DNA of 64,000 nt from Rhodospirillales bacterium (lineage in GTDB: Bacteria; Pseudomonadota; Alphaproteobacteria; Rhodospirillales; Defluviicoccaceae): the NCBI GenBank assembly GCA_016712375.1, contig JADJRE010000002.1:471927-535926 (forward strand), in the 5' to 3' direction. The notes below the pieces were generated by a model that was given only the letters and a program-made list of their open reading frames with translations, had not been told where the DNA came from and ran no database searches. Positions within the stretch are counted from its first letter, which is position 1, and each line of letters opens with the position of its first letter. Positions 19,258 to 30,176 of this stretch are shown one piece after another. The translations under genes were made by a program, and so were the position numbers.

Positions 19258-20710
19258 ATGGGGCGGAATAAAATTCACATGCCGGGCGATATTGACGTGG
19301 CCGATGCAACACATATGGCACGGGAGAGCGAATCAGGATCAAACGCGGACAGTCCGCGTGTGGATGCGTCACCAGGTGCCATGCAGGCGTCAAGCATCCA
19401 CTTGACCGTGCCGGTCACGGTTGCGGAAGCGTTGGCCCTTGCCGTTGAACGGCATCGGAGCGATCGCTTGCGCGAGGCCGAAGCGATTTACCGTGCCATC
19501 CTCGCCGTCGACCCTGAACAGGCGGACGCCCTGCATCTTTCGGGCGTTCTTGCGCTTCAGCAGGATCGCTCCGAAGAGGCGATCGCGTTGATACGTCGTG
19601 CGCTCGAACACATTCCCGGGCACGCGGATGCGCACAATAACCTCGGCAATGTCTTTCGAAGTCGGGGAGCAATCGAGGAGGCTTGCGCCTGCTATCAACG
19701 GGCTGTCGCACTCGACCCGCACAACGCAGTGGCTCACAGTAACCTGGGTGCCACACTGCGCGCGCTGAAACGCTACGGCGAGGCAGAGGCGGCGTTGCAG
19801 CGTGCGGTCACGCTCGACCCGCAGAACGCGGACTTCTTTCAAAATCTCGGTAATGTCTACCGGTCACAGCGGCGCCTGCATGATGCGGTTGCAGCGTTTC
19901 GACAGGCGATAGCTTTGCGGCCGTATAATTCCCAAGCCTACAAATATTTAGCATATACACTGTATGCCCTGAAGGATCGCGAGGAAGCGATACGCCTGAT
20001 CACCCATTGGGTGGATATCGCGCCGGAAAGCCCCACCGCCCGGCATCTTCTGGCAGCGTACGCCGGGAGCGATGTTCCGGATCGCGCCTCAAACGAGTAC
20101 ATACGCGAGACATTCAAGCAATTTGCAGCGAGTTTCGACGAAGTCCTGACGGACCTTGGTTACCGTGCACCTCAACTCGTTGCCGAAGCGGTCGGCGAGG
20201 TGCTGGGCCCCCGCCGGCGGCGGGCTCCGCGTTCTCGATCTCGGATGCGGCACAGGATTAGGCGGCGAGGCTCTGCGGCCCTATGCCTCTCTACTCGTCG
20301 GCGTCGATCTCTCGCCGGATATGCTGAAGCAGGCTTCGCGTCGCGCCTTCTACGATGGCCTTTGCGAGGCCGAACTGACCTCGTACTGCCTGCTGCAACC
20401 GGATCGCTACGACCTCGTCGTCGCCGCCGACACGCTATGCTACTTCGGTCGTCTTGACGACGTGTTTGCAGCCGCCGCCTTCGCTCTCGCTGCTGCAGGT
20501 TGGTTCGTATTCACGGTGGAGGAGGCCGACGGCGACGCTGTTGCCGGCTACCAACTCAACGTCCACGGTCGCTACTCGCATCACCGCGACGACGTCACTC
20601 GATGGCTCAACGCCGCCGGATTCCACCCACACCTGATGCGCCACGCCACCCTCCGCCACGAACTTGGCGCCGAAGTTGCGGGCTTGGTTGTCGCGGCACG
20701 ACGTGTCTAG
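19258..20710 (+). CDS. TPR-repeat SAM-dependent methyltransferase, frameshifted
   Basis: The first 260 or so residues are tetratricopeptide repeats (ADALHLSGVLALQQDRSEEAI, AHNNLGNVFRSRGAIEEACA, AHSNLGATLRALKRYGEAEA). The Rossmann methyltransferase follows in the next frame, with motif I VLDLGCGTGLGG, motif II LLVGVDLSPDML and motif IV YDLVVAADTLCYFG. The break is one extra C in the run at 20208-20212. Restored length is about 480 residues, matching the predicted TPR-containing methyltransferases of the COG4976 type. It is the first plus-strand gene of the T6SS locus. Target is unknown; a T6SS protein or cargo is an inference from position. ATG 19258 is used; ATG 19279 is an alternative. Confidence 0.8.
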
Positions 20711-20956
20711 CGACGCAGGGCATCCGCTTGTCCCGAAACATTTTCGGTGCACGCCTACGCGAAGCCTGTAACACTTGTTGGCTGCTGCAAGTGTGGTATC
20801 GTTTATATGGACGATTTGCCTGCGCGTTTCGCGAAGCGGAAGTATTTTGCGGCGCGCGCAACAAGGGTGTTGGGGGATAGAAAGGGAGTCTCCGCCGGTG
20901 TGAACCGCACGCTACGCCGTGTCGGAAGAATCGCGACGACGGAGGGGGACAGAAAC

Positions 20957-22540
20957 GTGGCACTGAAATTGCGCGTTGCTCGCTGCGGCCACTCGACGCC
21001 GGCGGTGCCGGAAGAACGGTCGCTGGCCTCGGGTCGCCTCAGCATCGGCCGCGGCGGAGACAATGACTGGGTGCTCCCCGACCCCGAGAAGACGATTTCG
21101 AAGCATCACTGCCGAATAGAGGGCGCGGGAGCTAGCTTTCGTATCTTCGACGACAGCGTCAACGGCGTCTTTCTCAACGAGGATGATCAGCCGCTCGGGG
21201 CCGGCAACTGGAGCGAACTGCACAGCGGTGATCGCGTCCGCATTGGCGAATGGGAATGGGTAGTCGAACTATCTGCGGTGGGTGAGAAGGGGGCGGCTCT
21301 CGGCCCGGCGGCGAGAGACCGGCTCTACGCTGAGCACGAAGCGCTTTCACTCGGCCACGACTTTACGAGCGTCGATGCGCTCTTTGGCGACGCCCAATCC
21401 CGGCCGCCCATGGGCGATGACGCGGCGCAGCCGCGGTTCCAGCAGGTCCTTCCGCGGTCCATTTTCGACAAACCTGCCGCATTGCGGTTGCGCGACCTCG
21501 ACAGCGGAGCACCCCTAGACAGTGTGTTCGAGGCGCCCCGGGGCCACGTTCACCCCGGGGACGACGCAGCAGCGACTAACCTTCCACCACCTCCTGTGCT
21601 CGACCAACCGGAACCATTACCCCGGCCGTCGACGCCGAGCGAGGCGGCCTCCGCCGCGACGCCAGGACCGCACCCGCTCGGAACGTCATCCGAAGGCGGC
21701 ACATTCATACCCGCCGATCTTTTCGATGGGGTTGCCCCCGCCCCGCTGGTACCGATGGGTACGCTTCCGGTTCGTCCGATTGTGGAGGACGAAACATCCG
21801 TCCCGGCGAACGTCGACCGCATACCGCCTCTGCCCTCCACCGTAACCTTACCCTCGCCTGCGCCGTGCGAACCGACAGCAGCACCGATCGCTGAAACCGA
21901 AGCGGCGATGCCGTCGCCGCCACCGAGCGACGCGGCCATGTTGGCGGCGTTCCTTGCCGGTGCCCAACTCAAGCCCGCAGACGTCGATCTCGACGACCCC
22001 GCGGCGACGATGCGTCGTCTCGGCGAGATCTATCGGCTGGTCGTCACCGGGGTGATGGAGGTGCTCGAGTCGCGCCGGGCGTTGAAGAACGAATTCCGCA
22101 CCGATAGGACGGAGTTTTGCCGGTCCGAAAACAACATTCTCAAGTTCTCTGTCGATGCCGAGAGCGCGATGGTAGACCTGCTCCGACCGACGCGGCGCGG
22201 CTTTCTCAGTTCCCGGCAGAGCTTCGAGGAGGCGTTCGCTGATATCAGACGGCATGAGATCGGGGTGCTCGCCAGTATGCAGGAAGCATGGACCGACCTG
22301 CTGCGGCGCTTCGATCCAAAGTCTCTCGAACAGAGACTGAGCGGAGACGCCGGCCTGAGTGGGCTCCTCGGCTCGAGGAAGGCGCGCGCCTGGGATGCTT
22401 TCGTGGTGCTGTACGAGTCGATCGCGGGCCAGACCGACAGCGAGTCCCGGTGCACATTCGAGCGCGTGTTCGGGGAAGCCTACGAGCGGCATCTGGCGAG
22501 GCTGAAGGAAGGCGGCGCCTCTTCGGACGGAGGGCGGTAA
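20957..22540 (+). CDS. tagH: TagH/Fha, FHA-domain T6SS regulator
   Basis: Binds phospho-Thr made by PpkA and triggers T6SS assembly. The FHA domain occupies about residues 25-100 (LSIGRGGDNDWVLPDPEKTI then SKHHCRIEG and NGVFLNEDDQPL, the G-R, S-K-H and N-G hallmarks). A long Pro/Ala-rich linker follows, then the conserved TagH C-terminus (LMEVLESRRALKNEF-like, ARAWDAFVVLYES, FGEAYERHL). GTG 20957 is chosen because GGAGGGGG lies six bases upstream and the FHA fold begins immediately after. Upstream codons in the same frame look non-coding. Confidence 0.9.
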   Translation: MALKLRVARCGHSTPAVPEERSLASGRLSIGRGGDNDWVLPDPEKTISKHHCRIEGAGASFRIFDDSVNGVFLNEDDQPLGAGNWSELHSGDRVRIGEWEWVVELSAVGEKGAALGPAARDRLYAEHEALSLGHDFTSVDALFGDAQSRPPMGDDAAQPRFQQVLPRSIFDKPAALRLRDLDSGAPLDSVFEAPRGHVHPGDDAAATNLPPPPVLDQPEPLPRPSTPSEAASAATPGPHPLGTSSEGGTFIPADLFDGVAPAPLVPMGTLPVRPIVEDETSVPANVDRIPPLPSTVTLPSPAPCEPTAAPIAETEAAMPSPPPSDAAMLAAFLAGAQLKPADVDLDDPAATMRRLGEIYRLVVTGVMEVLESRRALKNEFRTDRTEFCRSENNILKFSVDAESAMVDLLRPTRRGFLSSRQSFEEAFADIRRHEIGVLASMQEAWTDLLRRFDPKSLEQRLSGDAGLSGLLGSRKARAWDAFVVLYESIAGQTDSESRCTFERVFGEAYERHLARLKEGGASSDGGR

Positions 22541-22555
22541 GGGGGAGGATCGACT

Positions 22556-23089
22556 GTGCGCGCTCACCATCAGGACAGCCGAGTGGCGCCGGCGCAGACG
22601 ACGCGATGGAGCACAACCCTGCTTATCGCGACGGGAATGGGCCTGTTCGCAGCCTGCTCATCCCAACCGGAGGACAAGGAAAAGATCGAACCGCCACCGC
22701 CGACGCGCATCGAAGCGTCGATTACGGCTTCGGCCGACGCCAATCCCGACGGGGCCGGCCGAGCGTCGCCGGTGCGTGTTCAGGTGTTCGAACTAGCGGG
22801 CGACGCGGTCTTTCTCGAGGCGAACTTCTTCGCGCTGTCCGACAAGCCCTCCGAGGCGTTGCGCTCAGACCTGCTCGCCCGCGTCGAGTGGGTGCTGACG
22901 CCCAACAGGACGGTGACACTGGCCCGGGAAGCGAAACCGGATACCTGCTATCTCGGCGTTGTGGTGGCATACCAGAACCTGGACCAAGCCCTGTGGCGAG
23001 CCATCCAGCCACTCCAGGCCCACGAGACCAACGCATTGACGATCCGCGTCGATCGGCTCGCCGTCACGATGACGACGAACGCGCCCTGA
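22556..23089 (+). CDS. tssJ: TssJ outer-membrane lipoprotein
   Basis: A 177-residue lipoprotein that anchors the TssJLM membrane complex. A hydrophobic leader ends in the lipobox LFAACS, with lipidated Cys near residue 34. The mature part has the transthyretin-like TssJ pattern: SPVRVQVFELAGDAVFLEAN, DFFAL-equivalent NFFALSDKP, then YLGVVVAYQNLDQALWR. GTG start 22556 with GGGGGAGG upstream. It lies between tagH and tssK in the usual order. Confidence 0.92.
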   Translation: MRAHHQDSRVAPAQTTRWSTTLLIATGMGLFAACSSQPEDKEKIEPPPPTRIEASITASADANPDGAGRASPVRVQVFELAGDAVFLEANFFALSDKPSEALRSDLLARVEWVLTPNRTVTLAREAKPDTCYLGVVVAYQNLDQALWRAIQPLQAHETNALTIRVDRLAVTMTTNAP

Positions 23090-23109
23090 TCGAGCGGGCA
23101 GGGGAACGC

Positions 23110-24448
23110 ATGTCTTGGCATAACCGTATGATCTGGTCGGAGGGCATGTTTCTCCGCCCGCAGCACTTCCAGCAACAGGATCGCTTTTTCGATGAGATCG
23201 CGCGCCGCGCGCTGGCTTGTGAACCGGGCCTATGGCTGGGGCTTCCGCTTACTCCAGGTCGACCGGGGACTGCTGGAAACCGGCAAGGTCTCGATCGTCC
23301 GCTGCGATGGTGTTTTTCCCGACGGCACGTTGTTCAGCGTGCCGGACGAGCAGGATCCGCCGCCCATTCTCGACGTCGCCCCGGACGCCGCCGACCGCGT
23401 CGTCTACCTGTGTGTCCCCGTCGAACGGTCCGCGCTCGCCGCCGCGGAACTGACCGCCGGTGCCGACGGTCTCGCCCGCTACGAGAAACGCGAGATCGAG
23501 GTCTACGACACGGCCGTGGACAGTCTCGGCAGCCGGGCGCGTTTGGAGATCGGGCGGATGAAGCTTCGGTTGCTTCTGCAGGGCGAAGCCCTGACCGGCT
23601 GCCACACGATTCCGATGCTGCGCATTGTTGAAGTCGCCAATGATCGCAAGGTGAGGCTCGACGAGTCCTTTGTTCCCAGCTGCCTCGACTATCGGGCGAG
23701 CGCGCATCTCATGGGGTTCCTCGCGGAGCTGCAGGGCCTCCTGCGCCAGCGGAGCGAGTCACAGGCCGAGTTTGTCGCGGCATCCGGGCGCGGCAGTGTC
23801 GCGGAGGTCGCGGATTTCCTCCTGCTGCAACTCATCAACCGGCTGGAGCCGGTGGCGACCCACCTTTGTGAAAGCGGAGGCCTCCACCCGGAAGAACTGT
23901 ATCGTTTCTACCTATCCATCGCCGGTGAACTGGCAACTTTCACCGAGTCGAAGCGGCCCGACAATCTGCCTCGATACAACCACGAAAATCTCGCTCTCTG
24001 CTTCACGCCGGTCGAGGACGCCATTCGCCGCTCTCTCCAGTGGACGCGCGAGAAGACGGCGATCGCGATCCCAATCGAGGAGCTGGGCTACGGTATCCGA
24101 CGCGCGACCGTCAACGATCGGCCACTCCTGACGACGGCAACGTTCATCCTTGAGATCAGCGCCGACCTCGACGCGGATCAGCTGATGAAGGGATTTCGTG
24201 CTCAAAGCAAACTGGGTCCGCAGGAGCTTATTCGCGACCTCGTGATGCAGGCACTCCCCGGCATCCCGCTTCGGCCACGCCCCAACACGCCGCGGCAGCT
24301 CCCCTATCACGTCAACGCTGTCTACTTCGAGATCGACACGTCCCACCAGATGTGGGCGGCGGTGGCTCAGTCTGGTGTGCTGACCCTGCACGTGGCCGAT
24401 ACCTCCTTCCCAAACCTGGCGATGACGCTGTGGGCGCTGAAACGGTGA
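23110..24448 (+). CDS. tssK: TssK baseplate adaptor, frameshifted
   Basis: TssK links the baseplate to the TssJLM complex. The canonical start MSWHNRMIWSEGMFLRPQHF begins at ATG 23110. The frame breaks in the GGGCC run near 23226, and the protein goes on as YGWGFRLLQVDRGLLETGKV, CDGVFPDGTLF, HPEELYRFYLSIAGELATF and ends FPNLAMTLWALKR. Restored length of about 446 residues is normal. tssL follows after 4 bases. Confidence 0.92.
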
Positions 24449-24452
24449 CGAC

Positions 24453-25808
24453 ATGCAAGGTGATAAGACCCCGCCCAACGAACGCAAGGATGTCGATCAA
24501 ACGGTGTTCGTTCCGCGGCCGGGCGGGCGGCGGCGCGGAGGCGCTGCGGCCGAAAGCGCCACTCAGCCGGTTGCCGACGGGTTCGGTGACGCAGGAGCGG
24601 CCTTGCCGGAAGGCGTCGGCGCCAACCCGCTGCTGCGAGCGTCTGCCTCGCTGTTCGTGCTTGTCCGGCAGCTGAAAGCAGTCCGCCAGCACCATGACGT
24701 TCCCGGTCTCCGACGCGAAGTGACTGAAGCGATTCACCTGTTCGATTCCGAGGCGAGACGCGCCGGCGTCGACACGAAGACAACGGCGCAGGCGGCGTAT
24801 GCTCTTTGCGCTCTCATCGATGAAACCGTGCTCGGAACGCCGTGGGGGCTCGAAAGCGTCTGGGCAAAACAAAGCCTCCTGATCATCTTCTACAAGGAGT
24901 ATACGGCAGGGGAGACTTTCTTCAACTTTATCAAGAAAGCGAAGGAAACGCCAAAAGAATACATGGATCTGCTTGAGTTTTATTTCGTTTGCATCAGCCT
25001 TGGCTTCCAGGGTCGCTTTCGTGTGGAGTCAGGCGGGGTGAATGAACTGGCACGTATCAAGGACGATCTGTTCAACATCATCGTCCGTGAAAGAGGACGG
25101 CCAGACCCCGAACTTTCAGTCCGCTGGCGTGGGGTCAGCGACAAGGCGCCTGCGGTCTCGCGCGTCATTCCGTTGTGGACGGTTGCCGTCGCCACTCTCG
25201 GACTCCTGCTACTCGGGTACGCATTCTTTACCTACCGCCTGAACGCCGCCTCCGACGTTACCTACGCGAAGATCGCCGGTCTCGCACCGGTCGCGGCGCG
25301 GTCGGCGCCGGTGAGCATCCCTACGGTTATCGAAACAAACCCGCAGCAGATGAGCCAGAGGTTGCGCGTCACACTCGACGCGGAAATTCGTGCCCGCCAG
25401 CCTGACGTCGAGGATGTCGGCCATGCGACCCGGATCGTTCTCTACAACCGCGGGATGTTCGCGAGCGGTGGCGCCAACGGGGAGGCGCAATTTCAGCCGT
25501 TGATCCGCAAGATAGCATTGTTCCTCGCCGACCAGAATGCGGCGGGTCCTTTCGTCGTGACCGGCCACACGGACAACGTGCCGATCCGTAGCCTGCGCTT
25601 CCCGTCGAACCACGACCTCTCCCGGGCGCGCGCGGACGCGGTCGCCGACGTTCTCGTCGCCTCCGGGATAGACCGCGCGAAACTGCGGATTAACGGCGTT
25701 GCCGACAGCGAGCCGATTGCATCAAACGCCACGGCTGATGGCCGGGCGAAGAACCGGCGTGTCGAGATCCTGTTTTCGCTGACGCAGGCGCAGGAGGCGG
25801 CACAATGA
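24453..25808 (+). CDS. tssL: TssL (DotU/IcmH) fused to an OmpA peptidoglycan-binding domain
   Basis: A 451-residue inner-membrane protein. The cytoplasmic DotU domain (ANPLLRASASLFVLVRQL, ALCALIDETVLGTPWG, FFNFIKKAKETP, LEFYFVCISLGFQGRFRV) precedes a single transmembrane helix near residues 230-250 (WTVAVATLGLLLLGYAFFTY). The periplasmic OmpA-like domain has VVTGHTDNVPI, LSRARADAVADVLV and KNRRVEILF. The fusion anchors the membrane complex to the cell wall and is common in this class of T6SS. The stop overlaps the tssM start (ATGA). Confidence 0.95.
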   Translation: MQGDKTPPNERKDVDQTVFVPRPGGRRRGGAAAESATQPVADGFGDAGAALPEGVGANPLLRASASLFVLVRQLKAVRQHHDVPGLRREVTEAIHLFDSEARRAGVDTKTTAQAAYALCALIDETVLGTPWGLESVWAKQSLLIIFYKEYTAGETFFNFIKKAKETPKEYMDLLEFYFVCISLGFQGRFRVESGGVNELARIKDDLFNIIVRERGRPDPELSVRWRGVSDKAPAVSRVIPLWTVAVATLGLLLLGYAFFTYRLNAASDVTYAKIAGLAPVAARSAPVSIPTVIETNPQQMSQRLRVTLDAEIRARQPDVEDVGHATRIVLYNRGMFASGGANGEAQFQPLIRKIALFLADQNAAGPFVVTGHTDNVPIRSLRFPSNHDLSRARADAVADVLVASGIDRAKLRINGVADSEPIASNATADGRAKNRRVEILFSLTQAQEAAQ

Positions 25809-28800
25809 AAAGCTTTTGGCTGGATGCTCAATCGCTGGGTGCTGTCCGTCGCGGCGCTGCTCATCCTGGCGCTGCTCGTCTGGTTCTTCGGCGCCGATCT
25901 CGCCTTCGCCGGTCACACACCGCTCGCGGGCGAGGTCTCCCGCCTCGTCGCAATCCTCGTGATCGTGCTGATCTGGGCGGCGGTCAACATCATCGTCCTA
26001 TCGCGCCAGCGGCGTGCCAACCGGGACGTGGTCACCTCTCTTTCCGCTGAAGCGCCGGCGCCGATCCCGGAGGATCCGAAGGCGATCGCCGCGCGTGAGG
26101 AGAGCGATGCACTGTCGAGCGGCTTTCGCGAGGCTCTGGCGATCCTGCGGGAAGCGAGGCTCGGCCGACCCGGGCGGCGGCGTTACCTTTACCAGCTGCC
26201 ATGGTACGTCATCATCGGCCCGCCGGGCGCCGGCAAGACCACTGCTTTGTATAATTCTGGACTGAGTTTCCCCCTCAGGCACAAGTTTGGCGACCGGGCG
26301 CTGCGCGGGGTCAGTGGTACCCGTAACTGCGACTGGTTCTTCAGTGACGATGCTGTTCTCATCGATACGGCAGGGCGGTACACGACACAGGACTCCGATG
26401 AGCCCGTCGACCGCTCCGCCTGGCTGAGCTTCCTCGACTTGCTGCGCAAGCATCGACCGCGCAGGCCGATCGACGGCATCCTCGTTGCGTTCAGTCTCAC
26501 CGAAATCACCGCCGGAGCCCCGAACGAGCGGCTGGTCCACGCGCGCGCGGTCAAGGCCCGCATTCATGAACTTTACGCCACGCTGAAGGTGCGCGCGCCC
26601 GTCTACGTTTTGTTCACCAAATGTGACCTCGTCGCAGGCTTCACCGAGTTCTTTGGCGACCTGGCACAGGAAGAGCGGTCCCAAGTCTGGGGTGCGACTG
26701 TAACCCTGAAGGAATCGCAAAATCCGAACGACTTGCCGGCCACTTTCCAGAATGATCTGGACCAGTTGTTCGAGCGGCTAGCGACCCGCATTGTCACCAG
26801 ACTCGAGGAAGAGCGCGATGTCGCGCGCCGTAGTCTTCTCTTGTCGTTTCCACAGCAGATGAAGGTCCTCAAGCCGGCACTCGAGGAGTTTTTGGCGGAG
26901 CTCGTTGGTCAAACCCGGTTTGAGGAACCGCTGCTGGTGCGCGGTGTGTATCTGACCAGCGCCACCCAGCTCGGCACGCCGACCGATCGCGTCATCGCGG
27001 CGATTGCGGCCCGGTTCCAGCTCAGACGCGAAGCGGTACCCGCTTTCAGCGGCCGGGGCCTTTCGTATTTCCTGAAGCGCCTCCTGCAGGACATGATCTT
27101 CAAGGAAGCCGGGCTGGTCGCCGGCACCGGGGTCATCTCACGCTACCGGCCGTATTTCCAGTGGGCGGCCTATGGGGGGGCGGCAGCCGCCATCCTGCTG
27201 ATGCTTGGCGCCTGGACAGTCAGCTACCTTGGCAATCGGGCCTTGATTGCGGATGTCGAGGCGAGGGTCGAGGCCCTCCAGCGAGATCACGCCACGGCGC
27301 TGGCCGGCCGCGGCGGCGCAACGGACGTCATCGCGTTGTTGGATGCCTTGCGGGCTCTGCCTTACGGCTATGCTGAGGGCGATCGGAGTCCGCCGCTTTC
27401 GGTAACCGCCGGCCTCTTTCAGGGCGACAAACTGGGCGAGGCAGAGCACCTCGCCTACCATCGGGCGCTCGACCGACTGTTCGTCCCGATCTTGATGGCT
27501 CGCCTGGAGGAGCAGGTCGCCGGACATCTGGGTGATCCAGAGTATCTTTATCAGGCCCTCAAGGCCTACCTTATGTTTCCGATGCCCGAACACCTTGAGC
27601 CGGCGTTCCTCAAGGTTTGGATGGGAATCGACTGGAACGCGCGTTTCCCCGGCGCCGAGAACGCGGATCTTCGCCGCCGGTTCGCCGAACATCTCACAGC
27701 ACTTCTCGAGGAACCGATTGATCCCCTCCCGGCCACGAATGAAGCGCTGGTTGCGCGCGCCCGGGCGGCGTTGCTTCAGATGCCGCTGGGCGCGCGGATC
27801 TACTCTCAGGCTGAAAACAGAAATTCTCGCATCCAAGGATAAGGATTGGTCGCTCGCGCAGACCGTGTCGCCCGATCAGCTTCGCTATTTCCAGCGCCGA
27901 AGCGGCCAGCCGATAACTGCTGGTATTCCCTATCTGTACACCGTCGCTGGCTACCGCGACGTCTTCATTAAAGAGCGCAAGGTCCTGGTTAACAACGCCT
28001 TAAAGGAAACCTGGGTCCTGGGTCCCGAATATGGACGCCTGCAAAGCGAAAGCGAGCAGGCCGATCTCGCGCGGAAGGTCGAGGAAGCTTATCTGACAGA
28101 CTACATCCAGCAGTGGCAGGCCTTCATAAACGATATTGAGCTCGTTCCGACGACGAATACAGAGGCGCATGCCGATCTCGTACGCGCCATCGCGCAGCCG
28201 GATTCGCCGATCAAGGCAGTGCTCCAGAGCATTGCATCCCAGACTCAACTCGCGAGAGCGCTCCGCGCTGTCGAAACGGAGACTGGGCCAGCCCAGATCG
28301 GGCAGATCGGCGAACTCCGTCAAAAGCTTGAGAGCATGGTCGGTCTTGGTGCAGTCGAGGGGGTCGAGAAGGTGTTTGATCCGACGGAGAGGGTCGATCG
28401 GCATTTCGAACCGCTCAACGCCCTTGTGCGTCAGGAAGGGAATGCGCCGGCACCCATCGACGCGGCACTGCAGCCCTTTGGCGAGCTTTATGATTTTTTG
28501 CTGCAAGCCAGGATCGCCCCGGGCACGGGCAACCTTTCCGTGGAAGGCTTTGCCGGGGATTATGCCCGCGGACGCGCGATTATCGCGAGGCTGCAAGCTT
28601 CGGCGAAAGGCCAGCCGGAACCCGTCGCCCGCATGCTCGGCGGCCTTGCGTCGAAGACGCAGCGCTCGACCCTCGATCCCAAGCGCATGGAGGCATTGCA
28701 GAGGATTGTACAGGTCTGGCGCACGTCCGTCCTGCCGGCCTGCCGCAGCGCCCTTGCCGGCCGTTATCCCATGATCAGGAGCAGCACCGACGACGCCAAC

Positions 28801-29400
28801 ATCGCCGACTTCGGCAAGGTGTTCGGGCCAAACGGACTGATTGAAAGCTTCTTCAAGCAGTACCTGCAGGCCTATGCCGACACCTCCGTCCGCCCATGGC
28901 GGTGGACGGAAGCGAGCGCCGGCGGCCTTGGTTTCACGTCTTCGTCACTGCGCATGTTCGAGGACGCGGCGAAGATACGCCAAGCCTATTTTCCGAGCGG
29001 CGGACCCCAGCCGCAGGTTTCGTTGACGATCCAGCCGCAGAGCCTCGACGCCCGCGCACGGAAGGCAGAGCTCGACGTGGGTGGGCAGGCCGTCGTCAAC
29101 GACCACGGGCCGCTGACCGCAGTCCCTATCCAATGGCCTGCGGCAGCTCCGACGGCGCGCCTGGCATTCACGCCAGTCGACAATCCCGGCCAGTCGATCG
29201 CCATCACCCGCGGCGGGCCTTGGGCATTCTTCCACCTGCTGGATGACGCGAAGCTGGAGAGCAGCGGCAGCCCCGATCGCATCCGCGCCAAGTTCGACCT
29301 CCAGGGGTTTCAGGCGACGTTTCAGCTGCAAGCCGAAAGCGTCGTAAATCCTTTCGCACTGCCGGAGCTTCAGAACTTCCAATGCCGGGATCTCCTCTAG
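25805..29400 (+). CDS. tssM: TssM (IcmF) inner-membrane complex protein, frameshifted
   Basis: The largest TssJLM component, spanning inner membrane to periplasm. ATG 25805 overlaps the tssL stop. The start reads MK then shifts within the A and T runs (25808-25818). Corrected, it would read like MKKLFGWMLNRWVLS, a typical TssM start with two transmembrane segments. Walker A GPPGAGKTTALYNSG lies near residue 130 and DTAGRYTTQDSD after it. A third membrane helix sits near residue 450. A second break at about 27812 leads into the C-terminal periplasmic part (WVLGPEYGRL, YIQQWQAFINDIELVP, FQLQAESVVNPFALPELQNF). Restored length of about 1,198 residues fits the family. Confidence 0.93.
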
Positions 29401-30176
29401 ACGACCGGCCCGCGGAGACGGCACCGGCCGTCGGGTCGGACCTCGGCTTCTACGGAAAAATCCCGGCATCAGGAGATTTCGTTCGCCGCGGTCTACCGGC
29501 GGAGTTCGTTCAGCCGTGGGACGATTGGTTGGCCGCAGCCGTGCATCGAAGCCAGGAGGAGCTTGGCGCCGCGTGGCTCGACTGTTACCTGACGAGCCCT
29601 ATCTGGCGCTTCGCCATGGCAGCCAGTGTTTGTGGGTCGCGTGCCGCTGTCGGTGTCCTGACGCCGAGCGTCGACGCGGTCAACCGCCATTTCCCGGTGG
29701 TCATTGCGGCTTTGCTGCCCGACACCTCGAGCCCCCTAAGAGTCCTCGAAGCCGGAGACGGATGGTACGAGGCGGTTGAACACCTTGCACTGGCGGCACT
29801 CGACCCGGGATGCGACGCCACCAAGTTCGGCGGAGACCTGCTTGTCGTCGGCCCACCGCCGCTTGTGCCTTCCTCCTGCGCCTTGGATGATCGTGGTTTG
29901 TCGAAGTCCGCGGACGCCGCGATGTGGGGACTCCGCATCGCCCCAGGCCTTTCCGCCGCCCGCGGTGCGGACTTGGTCGTTGCTCTCCTCGACACGCTGT
30001 CGGGCATGCTGTTCGCCGGGTGGAGCCTGTGGTGGACCAGCGGCTCCGACCATGTCGAACCGGTGCTCCGGATCCACCGTGGTCTGCCGCCCGCCGAAGA
30101 CTACACAGCGATGCTGCGAGACCGGCACGTGGATGCCGTGGCGGAACTCTTTGACACGGGGCGGCCTTCAAGATGA
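29382..30176 (+). CDS. tagF: TagF (ImpM/SciT-type) T6SS regulator
   Basis: A 264-residue protein. The TagF signature is GFYGKIPASGDFVRRGLP, PWDDWLAAAVHRSQEELG, WRFAMAASVCG and GVLTPSVDAVNRHFP. In Pseudomonas TagF represses the H1-T6SS after translation; in Agrobacterium a TagF-PppA fusion acts with Fha. Here tagF and pppA are separate but overlapping (ATGA), consistent with joint function. It overlaps the tssM end by 19 bases. Confidence 0.92.
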   Translation: MPGSPLDDRPAETAPAVGSDLGFYGKIPASGDFVRRGLPAEFVQPWDDWLAAAVHRSQEELGAAWLDCYLTSPIWRFAMAASVCGSRAAVGVLTPSVDAVNRHFPVVIAALLPDTSSPLRVLEAGDGWYEAVEHLALAALDPGCDATKFGGDLLVVGPPPLVPSSCALDDRGLSKSADAAMWGLRIAPGLSAARGADLVVALLDTLSGMLFAGWSLWWTSGSDHVEPVLRIHRGLPPAEDYTAMLRDRHVDAVAELFDTGRPSR

